Assembly: GCF_009939005.1 (NCBI RefSeq)
Contig: NZ_JAACJS010000002.1
Location: 402,646-466,645 of the forward strand
Origin: Sediminibacterium roseum
GTDB lineage: Bacteria; Bacteroidota; Bacteroidia; Chitinophagales; Chitinophagaceae
Reading direction: 5' to 3'
DNA length: 64,000 nt
Position 1 is the first letter of the stretch. Every line of letters starts with the position of its first letter. Shown piece by piece: positions 1 through 9,044 of the stretch. Both the position numbers and the translations under genes were made by a program. The notes beneath the pieces were generated by a model. The model was not told the DNA's origin, made no database searches, and worked only from the letters and a program-made list of their open reading frames with translations.

Positions 1-635
1 CCATAAAAATCCACCATCTCCAGCACCAGCGAAGTGATACCGGCGGGCAACGCAAACTGGAACCCGTACTGTTTCCAGTTGGGCGCCACATTCACATTGG
101 TGGTTAAGGGCACATTGCCGGTATTGAACGAGCCGAGTACATTGCCGTTCACGTCTTTGATGTAAAAAGTAACATTGGGATAAACGATCGATGCACCGCA
201 GATCGGCCCGGTAACAGATGCAGTGTTTACATTGGCGAGCCAGGCAGAGAAACTGAAGGTTGATCCCGGGCAGAGATTGTCCACCTGCTGTTTGAAGAAC
301 AGGGAGGCGCCCGTACCCGCATTCACCAGGAACATATTTCCGTTCACATCCCCGGTATGGTCGCCGCCTACGGCCCAGTCGTTCTTACCCGCGTTCTGCA
401 CCAGCGGCGTAACCATGTACTGCCCGTCGGCCAGGTTGCCCGTACCATTGAAAGCATAATTGGTGGTGAAACCGGAAGGCACCACATTCTTTGCGGTAGA
501 AGTAAGGCTCGTCCCGAAGCTCTGTTTAAAAACAGGCGCCAGCGCGCTGCCCGGGCATGTGGCCTGTGCAGATAGTCTCACACAGTAACACACGCACGCC
601 AGCAGTAACAGATATAGATACCTGTTGGCTTTCAT
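1..635 (-). CDS. Secreted protein, N-terminal part (cut by window edge)
   Basis: Reading the minus strand from the ATG at 635 gives an open frame of 211 codons that continues past the left edge. It begins with a signal peptide (short basic start, leucine-rich core, cysteines, cleavage probably near LSAQ) and then a glycine-, asparagine-, threonine- and valine-rich region with motifs such as GNLADGQYMV and KQQVDNLCPGSTFSFSAW. This composition is typical of large Bacteroidota surface proteins built from beta-sandwich or PKD-like domains, often secreted by the type IX system. The C-terminus, where a sorting domain would lie, is outside the window, so export route and function are inference. No enzyme motif is visible. 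Confidence 0.8.
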   Translation of the reverse strand, partial: MKANRYLYLLLLACVCYCVRLSAQATCPGSALAPVFKQSFGTSLTSTAKNVVPSGFTTNYAFNGTGNLADGQYMVTPLVQNAGKNDWAVGGDHTGDVNGNMFLVNAGTGASLFFKQQVDNLCPGSTFSFSAWLANVNTASVTGPICGASIVYPNVTFYIKDVNGNVLGSFNTGNVPLTTNVNVAPNWKQYGFQFALPAGITSLVLEMVDFY

Positions 636-874
636 GGACATTGGGGGGCCGCATTTAAGCAGCGTTTGGATATTGGATGAAAAACATCCGGCAGACAAAT
701 CTTCTCTCTTCACAAAATCAACCCATTTCTCAACCGGTAATTAAATATAAAGCCGGAAAAACCGCTTTACAACGCACAAAACAAAACTCCGTGTTAATAC
801 GTTTTCTGCCCGTTAAATCAACCGTAATTTCTTGTGCGTTTTTATTGCTTTCTTTGTAGTTCTAATTAAGACGC

Positions 875-3199
875 ATGTGGTATAAAGCAGGTAGGTTTAT
901 TTTAAAGAATCGATTAAGTTTATTAGTCATATTACTCGCAGCAACGGCTTTCATGGGATGGAAGGCTTCGCAGGTCCAGTTATCGTACGATTTTACCCGC
1001 GCCCTCCCTACCGATAACCCCAAATACAAGGAATACCAGTCCTTCCTCAAAAAGTTCGGGGCCGATGGAAGCACGGTCGTCATCGGGATTGAAAACCCCG
1101 GTTTTTACACCCAGCGGTTTTTCAACGAGGTAGGGCTGCTCGACCAGCAGCTGAAAAAGATCCCCGGTGTTACCGAGATCCTGAGCGTGCCCGAAGTGGT
1201 GCGTTTGCAGAACGACAGCCTTGCGCATAAACTTTTGCCGCAACGTATCTTTCATTATCCTTATACGTCGCAGGATTCGCTCAACGCAGACCGCGCCGCA
1301 TTTGAGAACCTTCCTTTTTACCGGAGAATCCTGTACAACCCGCAAACAAACGCCTACCTCGTTGCCGTAAGCGTAAACAAAGACACCATCGGGAGCAAGA
1401 GCCGCACGCGCCTCATCAACGATATAATGAAGGAAGTGAACGCCTTTGAAGAACGGAACAATGTAAGCGTACACACAAGCGGGCTACCCTTTATCAGGAC
1501 CTCCGTTGGCAACCGCATCAAAGACGAAATGAGCTGGTTCCTCGTTGGTTCACTGGTGTTGCTGGTCATCACCCTGTTGCTTTTCTTCAGATCCATAAGC
1601 GCTACGCTGATGAGCTTGCTGGTGGTTTGCATGGGTGTTGTGTGGAGCCTGGGAACGATCGTTTTGCTCGGTTACAAGATTACCCTGCTCACCGCGCTCA
1701 TTCCACCGCTGGTTGTTGTGATCGGCATCCCCAACTGCATTTATTTCCTCAATAAGTACCATACCGCTTACCGCGATGAAAAAGCAAAAGAGGCAGCGCT
1801 GGTAACCATGGTAGGACGTATGGGCATCGTAACGCTGTTCTGCAACATCGCCGCTGCCATTGGGTTTGCTGTGTTCGCATTAACGAAAAGCGACCTGCTG
1901 AAAGAGTTCGGCGCAGTGGCGGGGATCAACATCATGGTCCTGTTTCTCATCTCGCTCATATTCATCCCCGCGGTACTCAGCTACCTGCCGCCGCCAAAAG
2001 CAAAACACACGAAATACCTCGATAATAAGTTCCTCGAGAAATTATTGCTGCGCATCGAAAAATGGACGTTTCACCATGCGGGCTGGGTATACGGCATCAC
2101 AGCATTGATCACTCTTTTTTCACTGATCGGCATCTTCAGGATCAAGAGCGAAGCATTTATTGTAGATGACCTTCCCAGGAACGATAAAATTTACACCGAT
2201 CTCAAATGGTTCGAACAGCATTTCGGTGGTGTAATGCCATTGGAGATCGTGATCGATACCAAAAAGAAAAAAGGCATCCTCCGCATCAAACCGATCGAAA
2301 AAATTGACGAGCTCTCGCAATACATCGCCGCCAACCCCGCAACCGCAAAACCTTTGTCGTTTGTGGAAGGGTTGAAATTTGCAAAGCAATCTTATTTCGA
2401 CAACGACAGCCTCAGCTATACCATTCCTTACGAGTCCGACCTTGTATTCATGGCCCCTTATCTTCAATCGAAAGGCGATACGGCGGCAGGGAAAAAGGGC
2501 GTGGGCAAACTGCTGGCAAGTTTCATGGACAGCACACAGCAGGTGGCGCGCATCAGTGTGAACATGAAAGACATAGGCAGCGCCAAATTGCCGCTGCTGT
2601 TATCGGATTTTGAGAAGAAGGCGAATGAACTGTTCGACACCGCATCGTACCATGTAACGTTCACGGGTGCGAGCGTGAGTTTTTTAGAAGGATCCAGCTT
2701 TATCATCAAAGGCTTGAAAGAAAGTATTTTCTGGGCCTTCCTTCTGATCACACTTTGTATGTTGTACCTGTTCCGGTCGTTCCGGATCCTAGTATGCTCA
2801 CTCATCCCGAACCTCATCCCGTTGCTGGTAACCGCGGGGGTGATGGGATGGGCCGGTATTTCGCTCAAACCCTCAACGGTATTGGTTTTCAGCGTGGCGC
2901 TAGGTATTGCGATCGATGTAACGATACGGTTCCTGATCAATTACAAACAGGAACTGCCGCATTACAACCAGGACGTGGCAAAAACGCTGGTGCAAACCAT
3001 CAGGCATACGGGCATCAGCATCATTTATACATCACTGGTACTGATCGCGGGCTTTATTATTTTCTGTTTCAGCGATTTCGGGGGAACAAAAGCGCTTGGA
3101 TGGCTCACATCGCTCACATTGGTAACCGGTACGTTAACCAACCTGATCCTTTTACCGGTGCTGATTTTAGGCTCTTCACGACGGAAAAAGAAACATTAA
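875..3199 (+). CDS. RND superfamily (MMPL-type) exporter
   Basis: A 774-residue inner-membrane protein with the duplicated RND/MMPL plan: one membrane helix (about 10-30), a large periplasmic domain (about 31-215), a block of five to six helices (about 220-375), then the same order again (helix near 405-425, periplasmic domain, helices from about 615 to the end). The helices near 225-375 and 615-765 resemble sterol-sensing-domain-like blocks of predicted RND exporters. Members move lipids, hopanoids or other hydrophobic molecules using the proton gradient; the cargo here cannot be told. No adaptor or outer-membrane partner lies next to it, unlike drug-efflux RND operons. The ATG at 875 lies 16 bases after a TTTCTTTG sequence, one base off the Bacteroidota -7 box. 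Confidence 0.88.
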   Translation: MWYKAGRFILKNRLSLLVILLAATAFMGWKASQVQLSYDFTRALPTDNPKYKEYQSFLKKFGADGSTVVIGIENPGFYTQRFFNEVGLLDQQLKKIPGVTEILSVPEVVRLQNDSLAHKLLPQRIFHYPYTSQDSLNADRAAFENLPFYRRILYNPQTNAYLVAVSVNKDTIGSKSRTRLINDIMKEVNAFEERNNVSVHTSGLPFIRTSVGNRIKDEMSWFLVGSLVLLVITLLLFFRSISATLMSLLVVCMGVVWSLGTIVLLGYKITLLTALIPPLVVVIGIPNCIYFLNKYHTAYRDEKAKEAALVTMVGRMGIVTLFCNIAAAIGFAVFALTKSDLLKEFGAVAGINIMVLFLISLIFIPAVLSYLPPPKAKHTKYLDNKFLEKLLLRIEKWTFHHAGWVYGITALITLFSLIGIFRIKSEAFIVDDLPRNDKIYTDLKWFEQHFGGVMPLEIVIDTKKKKGILRIKPIEKIDELSQYIAANPATAKPLSFVEGLKFAKQSYFDNDSLSYTIPYESDLVFMAPYLQSKGDTAAGKKGVGKLLASFMDSTQQVARISVNMKDIGSAKLPLLLSDFEKKANELFDTASYHVTFTGASVSFLEGSSFIIKGLKESIFWAFLLITLCMLYLFRSFRILVCSLIPNLIPLLVTAGVMGWAGISLKPSTVLVFSVALGIAIDVTIRFLINYKQELPHYNQDVAKTLVQTIRHTGISIIYTSLVLIAGFIIFCFSDFGGTKALGWLTSLTLVTGTLTNLILLPVLILGSSRRKKKH

Positions 3200-3473
3200 T
3201 TTTTACATTATATCAGTTTGCTGAACGAAAAAGTAGTCGGTTTACGACGTTTTTTTACACCAAAAAGCTGTAACGCGCTTGTAGTTATTTTATTGCACCA
3301 GGTTTAATCATTTCTCTTAATTCATTGATAATCAATGGCTGCATTTTTGTTAGCCGATTTAAACCGACGAATTTTTTAAAAAGTGCAGCATAAATTAAAA
3401 TGTTCCTGTCATTATAACTTGTGTTAAGCTTTCTTTAACTAATTTGCGTCCCCGAATTAAAAACAAAACAATC

Positions 3474-6400
3474 ATGACAAAACTTGTGAAGATGCTCATG
3501 TGTGCATTATTGCTTTGCACGCAGCTTATGGCTCAGAACCGGACCGTTACTGGTAAGGTTACTGACGACAAAGGAGTTCCGGTTGCCAATGCCTCAGTTG
3601 TGGCGAAAGGCAGCAGACAGGGAACAACAACGAATGCAGAAGGTACTTTTTCGCTTTCTGTGCCTGCTTCAGTAAGAGTGTTGACAGTATCCTCTGTTAA
3701 CTTTGCTGCGCAGGATGTTACGATCAGCGCCAATAATACTGTTGCAGTAACATTGGCCGCTTCAACTGCCCTGCTTGATGAAGTGGTGGTAGTTGGTTAT
3801 AGTACAACAACCAAACAGGCATTCACCGGTACTGCCAAACAGATTTCTGGCGAAGAACTGAACAAAAAAAGCGTATCAAGCGTATCGCAGGCATTGGCCG
3901 GTGAGGTAGCTGGTGTTCGTGTGATCAACACATCAGGACAGCCAGGTACCAATGCTACGGTTCGTATCCGTGGTCTGGGCTCTGTAAACGGTAACCGTTC
4001 ACCATTGTATGTTGTAGACGGTATTCCTTTTGATGGTGCATTGAACGGCATCAACACTGCAGACGTAGCTTCAATGACTGTATTGAAAGATGCGGCGGCA
4101 ACAGCTATCTATGGTTCACGTGGTGCGAATGGTGTGATCGTTATCACAACCACAAGCGGACGTGGCAAAAAACCTTACATCGAAGTAGATGGCAGGTTTG
4201 GTTCAAACATGTCTTTGCTCCCACGTTACGAAACCATCAAATCACCGGAAGAGTACATCGGCCTCTCATGGGAGTCTATGTACAACTACGCAGCGTTCCA
4301 GGGAAGTACAAACCCTACAGCGTATGCAAACACCAACCTGTTCAGCACAGGTACACTCGGTATCGCACCTTTTTACAACATGTGGAACGTGGCAACTGTT
4401 GCTGATCTGATCGATCCGGTAACAAGAACCGTTAAACCAGGTGTTACAAGAAAATACGATCCTGAAAACTGGGCGGATTATGCGTTCCAGGCTTCAAACA
4501 GGACAGAAACCAACATCAAAATGGGTGGTGGCGATGCTAAAACCAACTACTACACTTCAGTTGGTTACCTGCAGGATAAAGGTTACTCGATCAACACAGA
4601 CTTCACACGCCTTTCTTTCCGTGTGAACCTGAACCACGAAGTAAAATCATGGTTGAGCACCTCATTCAATGCGAACTATTCAAACGCGATCACGAACAAC
4701 AACGGACAGGGAAGCAGCTCAAACAGTATTTTCTGGTTTGTAGATAACCTTCCTTCTATCTATCCATTGTTCCTCCGCGATGCAACAGGCGCCAAAGTAC
4801 CGGACCCGATTTTTGGTGGATTCCAGTACGATTATGGTGCAGGTACAGGTAAATCACGCGGATTTGGTGGTTTGACCAACGCGATCGCCGATGCGATCTA
4901 CAACACAAGCCGTTCTACCCGTAACGACCTTAACGGTAGCGCTTCTGTTAAATTGAAATTCACAAAAGACCTGACCCTCGAAAACAGGTTGGGTATGCAG
5001 TATTATACAAGTCTTGGTGTATCACGCGGTAACAAATTCTATGGTGGATCTGCACCACAGAACGGTTCATTGTTCCACACAAGGAACGAGCAAATGAACC
5101 TCAACCTCCTCACCATGGCACGTTACGCACACCGTTTCTCTGCACACAATGTTGAAGTTTTGGCGGCACACGAGTCAACCAAATACAAATTCTCAACATT
5201 TGGTGCGGGTGGAAACAACCTCGTTCTTAACGACGGTCTCGAACTCGACAACGCAATCGTTAAAGTTCCGGGTGCTGTAACTTCAAACAACACACTCCAA
5301 AGGCTCGAAAGTTATTTCGGCCAGGTTAACTACGACTATGCAGGCAAATACTATCTCGCTGGAACAGTTCGTGCGGATGGTTCATCACGTTTCAGGAATG
5401 ACAAATGGGGAACTTTCTATTCTGTAGGCTTAGGTTGGGAAGTTACCAAAGAAGATTTCATGAAGAAAGGATCTATCCTCAGCTACCTGAAACTGAAAGC
5501 CAGCTATGGCGTATTGGGCGACCAGGCTGGATTTGGATCTTATTCTGGTTACAACCAGATCCAGGTATCAAATCTGAATGACTTGCCTTCGTTTGCACCA
5601 CAAGTTGTGCAAAATCCAAATCTTACCTGGGAAACTTCAAGAATGGCACAGGTTGGTGCTGAATTCAGGCTTGGAACGTTCCTCGAAGGTTCGGTGGACT
5701 ACTACGTGAAAAACACAAACAACATGTTGTTCAACAGGTCAATTGGTATTTCTAATGGATATGCCAGCCTGCCAGTGAATGATGCGAACCTTCGCAACAG
5801 CGGTATCGAGTTCGAATTGACAGGACACGTGATTAAGAGAAAAGATTTCTGGCTGGATCTGAACGTCAACGGTGAACATTTCAAAAACCAGCTTACCGAA
5901 ATGCCATTAGACCCATCAACGGGCGGTCCGAAATACCTGGATGTACAGGGTTTGTATGGTTATGGCAAAGGACATTCACTGTATGACTACTACACAAGAC
6001 AATACGCTGGTGTAGATGCTGCAACAGGTGTAAGCCAGTGGACAGTTTACTACGATGACCTGAACAGCAACAATGCATTTGATGCAGGTGAGCAGATCGC
6101 GAGCCTTGAGCAATTCAAAATTGACAATCCTTCAAAAGCGAATTCTTACAAACAGGGTATCACTAAAACATACTCTCAGGCAACCTTGTTCTACACAGGA
6201 CAATCAGCGCTTCCTAAGCTTCGCGGTGCATTCAACCTGAATGCAGGATTCAAGAACCTGGACATCTCAGTTCAGTTCCTGTACAGCATCGGCGGATATG
6301 CATTTGACGGCCTCTACCAGGGTCTGATGGCAAGCGGTGCGGTTGGTAACAACAACTGGCACGTTGACATGAGGAACAGGTGGCAGAAAGCCGGCGACAT

Positions 6401-6701
6401 CACTGATGTTCCGCGCCTGTCGAACAACCTCGATGCAAACAACAACGGTACTTCAACAAGGTTCCTGGCGAAAGCGGATTACCTTGCCCTGAACAATGTT
6501 CGTATTGGATATACCCTTCCAACAAAAACAGTTCAGGCATTAGGCATCCAACAGGCTACTTTCTACGTATCAGGAGATAACCTGTATCTTGCATCTGCAA
6601 GGAAAGGTCTGAACCCGTCAACTGCTGAAGCCGGTGGATCAAATACATACCTGTATTCTCCATTGTCAACCATCAGCGCAGGCGTAAAAGTTAGATTCTA
6701 A
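3474..6701 (+). CDS. SusC/RagA-family TonB-linked outer-membrane transporter
   Basis: A 1075-residue TonB-dependent transporter. It has a signal peptide (ending near LMAQ), a carboxypeptidase-regulatory-like domain at about 22-95 starting RTVTGKVTDDKG, a TonB-box-like DEVVVVGY near 110, a plug domain with the SusC signature LKDAAATAIYGSRGANG, and a beta-barrel to the C-terminal VKVRF. The frame extends 10 codons upstream to a TTG, but the ATG at 3474 directly precedes the signal peptide and is preferred. With the SusD-like lipoprotein 19 bases downstream it should form a SusCD complex importing a glycan or peptide across the outer membrane. No glycoside hydrolase, sulfatase or peptidase follows, so the substrate is unknown. 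Confidence 0.96.
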   Translation: MTKLVKMLMCALLLCTQLMAQNRTVTGKVTDDKGVPVANASVVAKGSRQGTTTNAEGTFSLSVPASVRVLTVSSVNFAAQDVTISANNTVAVTLAASTALLDEVVVVGYSTTTKQAFTGTAKQISGEELNKKSVSSVSQALAGEVAGVRVINTSGQPGTNATVRIRGLGSVNGNRSPLYVVDGIPFDGALNGINTADVASMTVLKDAAATAIYGSRGANGVIVITTTSGRGKKPYIEVDGRFGSNMSLLPRYETIKSPEEYIGLSWESMYNYAAFQGSTNPTAYANTNLFSTGTLGIAPFYNMWNVATVADLIDPVTRTVKPGVTRKYDPENWADYAFQASNRTETNIKMGGGDAKTNYYTSVGYLQDKGYSINTDFTRLSFRVNLNHEVKSWLSTSFNANYSNAITNNNGQGSSSNSIFWFVDNLPSIYPLFLRDATGAKVPDPIFGGFQYDYGAGTGKSRGFGGLTNAIADAIYNTSRSTRNDLNGSASVKLKFTKDLTLENRLGMQYYTSLGVSRGNKFYGGSAPQNGSLFHTRNEQMNLNLLTMARYAHRFSAHNVEVLAAHESTKYKFSTFGAGGNNLVLNDGLELDNAIVKVPGAVTSNNTLQRLESYFGQVNYDYAGKYYLAGTVRADGSSRFRNDKWGTFYSVGLGWEVTKEDFMKKGSILSYLKLKASYGVLGDQAGFGSYSGYNQIQVSNLNDLPSFAPQVVQNPNLTWETSRMAQVGAEFRLGTFLEGSVDYYVKNTNNMLFNRSIGISNGYASLPVNDANLRNSGIEFELTGHVIKRKDFWLDLNVNGEHFKNQLTEMPLDPSTGGPKYLDVQGLYGYGKGHSLYDYYTRQYAGVDAATGVSQWTVYYDDLNSNNAFDAGEQIASLEQFKIDNPSKANSYKQGITKTYSQATLFYTGQSALPKLRGAFNLNAGFKNLDISVQFLYSIGGYAFDGLYQGLMASGAVGNNNWHVDMRNRWQKAGDITDVPRLSNNLDANNNGTSTRFLAKADYLALNNVRIGYTLPTKTVQALGIQQATFYVSGDNLYLASARKGLNPSTAEAGGSNTYLYSPLSTISAGVKVRF

Positions 6702-6720
6702 ACTCTTTTAATCAGAAAAC

Positions 6721-8220
6721 ATGAAAACTAAATATTTCTTAACACTTGCGGTAGCCGCTACAGCTTTCCTGGGAGGATGTAAAAAATCTTTCCTCGAAAC
6801 ACAGCCCACCTCATTCATCACTCCCGAGCAGCTGGCTAATGATGCAAAGATGGACCCGAAGTTGCTGAACGGTACTATTTCGGGCTTGTATTCAACCATG
6901 TTCAACACAGGCGTGGGTGGAACAACCGGCCACGATGATTTCGGCCAGAAAGGTATTGATATCTATACCGATATGATTGAATCTGACATGGTTCTCGCCG
7001 GCGTAACTTACGGATGGTATTCTAACCTCGCCCGTTTGGTTGCAACAACAAACTATGTGACCAACGAGGTGTACATTCCGTTCAGGTATTACTACCGCCA
7101 GATCTTCGGTGCCAACTCTATCATCGACATCCTCGGTGGTAACAACGCAGCCGTTACAGGTAACAATGCCTATGTAATGGGCCAGGCGAAAGCGATGAGG
7201 GCTTATGGATATTTCTACCTCACCCAGCTGTACGCAAAAGAATACGGCGATGGTTCTGCTAAAATCCTTCCGATCTACAGAACTACAAGGGCAGATTCTT
7301 CCAATGCACCTAAAAGCACAGCAGCCGACGTTTACAACCTGATGATCCAGGACCTGACTCAGGCCATCTCTTTGCTGAATGGTTTCACACGTTCTTCAAA
7401 AGACCAGGTAGATGCAAACGTTGCGAAAGGTTTGCTCTGCTATGTACTCGCTGCAAGAGGTACTCCTGCAGACTGGGCACAGGTTGTTACTTTGACAGAC
7501 CAACTGAACACCGCGTACGCAAAAACACCAAGAGCGATCCTGTCTTACGATGGAACAAACCTCAACACTGCAGGTTTCAACAAAGTAACCACGCCAAGCT
7601 GGATGTGGGGTGTTGACCTTACTTTGTCTCAAGGCCTGAACCTTGTTTCATGGTGGGGACAAATCGATCAGTTCACTTACAGCTATACATGGGCGGGTGA
7701 TCCTAAAACGATCGATCTCGGATTGTACAACTCAATCAGGAACGACGATGTCAGGAAAACACAGTTCGCTGCTCCTACTGCAACGTACAAACTCCAGCCG
7801 ATCAACAAATTTTATGCACCAGCCCGTACATCAGGTGGTACAAGGTATGTTGAAACCGACTACGTTTACATGCGTTCAGACGAGTTCTACCTGTTGAATG
7901 CAGAAGCAAAAGCACGTACCGGACAAGAGGGTGCAGCAAGAACCCAGCTCAGCAACTTCCTGGCCGACAGGATCACTGATGTATCATACATCAATACTTT
8001 GTCTGGCGCAGCCTTGTTGAACGAGATCTACCTCCAGACCCGTATCGAACTTTGGGGAGAAGGTAAAGCGTACCTCGCTATGAAGAGGAACAAAGCCACT
8101 ATAACAAGAGGCACCAACCACCTTTTCGAAGCTGGTAAGTCTTTCGCTTACAACGACGACAAACTCACTTTCGCTATTCCACAGCAGGAAGTGTTGAACA
8201 ACCCGAACCTGAACAAATAA
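6721..8220 (+). CDS. SusD/RagB-family outer-membrane lipoprotein
   Basis: A 499-residue lipoprotein with a signal peptide and lipobox FLGGC (lipidated Cys20). The body has the SusD look: aromatic-rich helices in the first half (RYYYRQIFGANSIIDIL, AKAMRAYGYFYLTQLYA), TPR-like helices, and a conserved C-terminal segment with RIELWGEGKAYLAMKRNK. SusD proteins cap the SusC barrel at the cell surface and help capture substrate. It follows susC in the same operon and is closed by a strong hairpin terminator, so this is a two-gene unit. Confidence 0.95.
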   Translation: MKTKYFLTLAVAATAFLGGCKKSFLETQPTSFITPEQLANDAKMDPKLLNGTISGLYSTMFNTGVGGTTGHDDFGQKGIDIYTDMIESDMVLAGVTYGWYSNLARLVATTNYVTNEVYIPFRYYYRQIFGANSIIDILGGNNAAVTGNNAYVMGQAKAMRAYGYFYLTQLYAKEYGDGSAKILPIYRTTRADSSNAPKSTAADVYNLMIQDLTQAISLLNGFTRSSKDQVDANVAKGLLCYVLAARGTPADWAQVVTLTDQLNTAYAKTPRAILSYDGTNLNTAGFNKVTTPSWMWGVDLTLSQGLNLVSWWGQIDQFTYSYTWAGDPKTIDLGLYNSIRNDDVRKTQFAAPTATYKLQPINKFYAPARTSGGTRYVETDYVYMRSDEFYLLNAEAKARTGQEGAARTQLSNFLADRITDVSYINTLSGAALLNEIYLQTRIELWGEGKAYLAMKRNKATITRGTNHLFEAGKSFAYNDDKLTFAIPQQEVLNNPNLNK

Positions 8221-8242
8221 TTCAGTTAAGGTTTGATATTAT

Positions 8243-8274
8243 AAGCCGCTCCTTTTTGGGAGCGGCTTTTTTTG
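8243..8274 (+). terminator. Rho-independent terminator after the susCD pair
   Basis: A perfect 10-bp stem (AAGCCGCTCC with GGAGCGGCTT) around a 6-base loop is followed by a run of T. It lies 22 bases after the susD stop codon. Confidence 0.92.
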
Positions 8275-8298
8275 CATCACTTTTGTGGTGATTTATGA

Positions 8299-8466
8299 AT
8301 CCTGATCGTATCCAGGTGTTATGCGGCACCACCTTCCAATAAGTTGGAAAAACTGAAGGGAACTCTTAAAGACTTTTACTCCATACGGATCAATAATCAA
8401 TGGCGGATCATCTTTAAATGGGTTCCAGGAAATGCGTCAGAAGTTGAAATAATAGATTATCACTAA
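8299..8466 (+). pseudogene. higB: HigB/RelE-family toxin, 5'-truncated remnant
   Basis: From 8299 to the TAA at 8464-8466 the frame encodes 55 codons ending in the typical HigB C-terminus: KLEKLKGTLKDFYSIRINNQ, then WRIIF and VEIIDYH. HigB mRNA interferases are usually about 92 residues, so about the first 50 residues (the N-terminal helices) are missing. The frame is closed upstream by TGA at 8296, there is no start codon in it, and the susCD terminator lies just before. The ATG at 8295 is in another frame and stops after 15 codons. The toxin should be dead, while higA 10 bases downstream is intact. Confidence 0.75.
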
Positions 8467-8476
8467 ACCAAGCGAA

Positions 8477-8776
8477 ATGAAGCGACTTAGAAATATTCAT
8501 CCGGGCGAAGTATTACACGAAGAGTTTCTTGTGCCTTTTGGAATTTCTGCATATCGACTTTCAAAAGATACTGGCATACCACAAACCAGGCTGTCGGCTA
8601 TTATAAAAGGGAATCGCAGGATCACTGCTGATACTGCTGTACGCTTTTCAAAGTATTTTGGCAATTCAGCGAAATTCTGGCTTGGGTTACAGGACGACTT
8701 CGATATCGAAGAAGAAAATGCAATCCTAAAAGCAACTCTAAATTCCATTCCCAGGTTCAGCAATCTATCCGCATAA
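8477..8776 (+). CDS. higA: HigA-family antitoxin (XRE helix-turn-helix)
   Basis: A 99-residue DNA-binding protein starting MKRLRNIHPGEVLHEEFLVP, the standard opening of HigA addiction-module antidotes, followed by the helix-turn-helix (YRLSKDTGIPQTRLSAIIKG and NRRITADTAVRFSKYFG) and the usual FWLGLQDDFDIE segment. HigA binds HigB and represses the operon. The upstream toxin is 5'-truncated, so this is probably an orphan antitoxin that may still act as a regulator or neutralise related toxins. Its stop codon is the first triplet of a 19-base sequence that recurs after the PIN-domain gene at 18.3 kb. Confidence 0.9.
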   Translation: MKRLRNIHPGEVLHEEFLVPFGISAYRLSKDTGIPQTRLSAIIKGNRRITADTAVRFSKYFGNSAKFWLGLQDDFDIEEENAILKATLNSIPRFSNLSA

Positions 8777-8792
8777 CATTGGTTTTGCAAAA
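8774..8792 (+). repeat. 19-base repeat copy 1, starting at the higA stop codon
   Basis: TAACATTGGTTTTGCAAAA begins at the TAA of higA. It matches 18 of 19 bases of the sequence at 18285-18303, which begins at the TAA of the PIN toxin gene. A small hairpin (GCGATA, 3-base loop, TATCGC) follows at 8798-8812. The remaining bases up to 9044 hold no convincing gene. Confidence 0.6.
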
Positions 8793-9044
8793 GTTGTGCG
8801 ATAGAATATCGCCCACCAGATATGGAAATTCTAATCCAGGAATTGATTGTAGCAATAAATATGGAGAGTGGTGGTAATAGATCCATCGATCCATCAGTCC
8901 ATGAAAAGAGAAGCATACGACTGCTGCAGTTTCCCGGGCTTGGCGCTCCTCACCGGAGGATAGAACAGCCACTACCTATTGGAGTCATCACCTGTATCCG
9001 CAATGCCGGCTACATCCACAACCCAGAATTGAAGATGAAGCTTC

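Noticed and set aside
677-859. 60-codon open frame between the left-edge gene and the RND gene
   Set aside because: AT-rich, low-complexity start, no family resemblance, and it occupies the likely promoter region of the RND exporter.
8774-8900. Possible integron attC site after higA
   Set aside because: The stop codon position and antitoxin cargo fit, but no convincing paired core boxes (RYYYAAC and GTTRRRY) or integrase gene were found. Kept only as an unexplained repeat.
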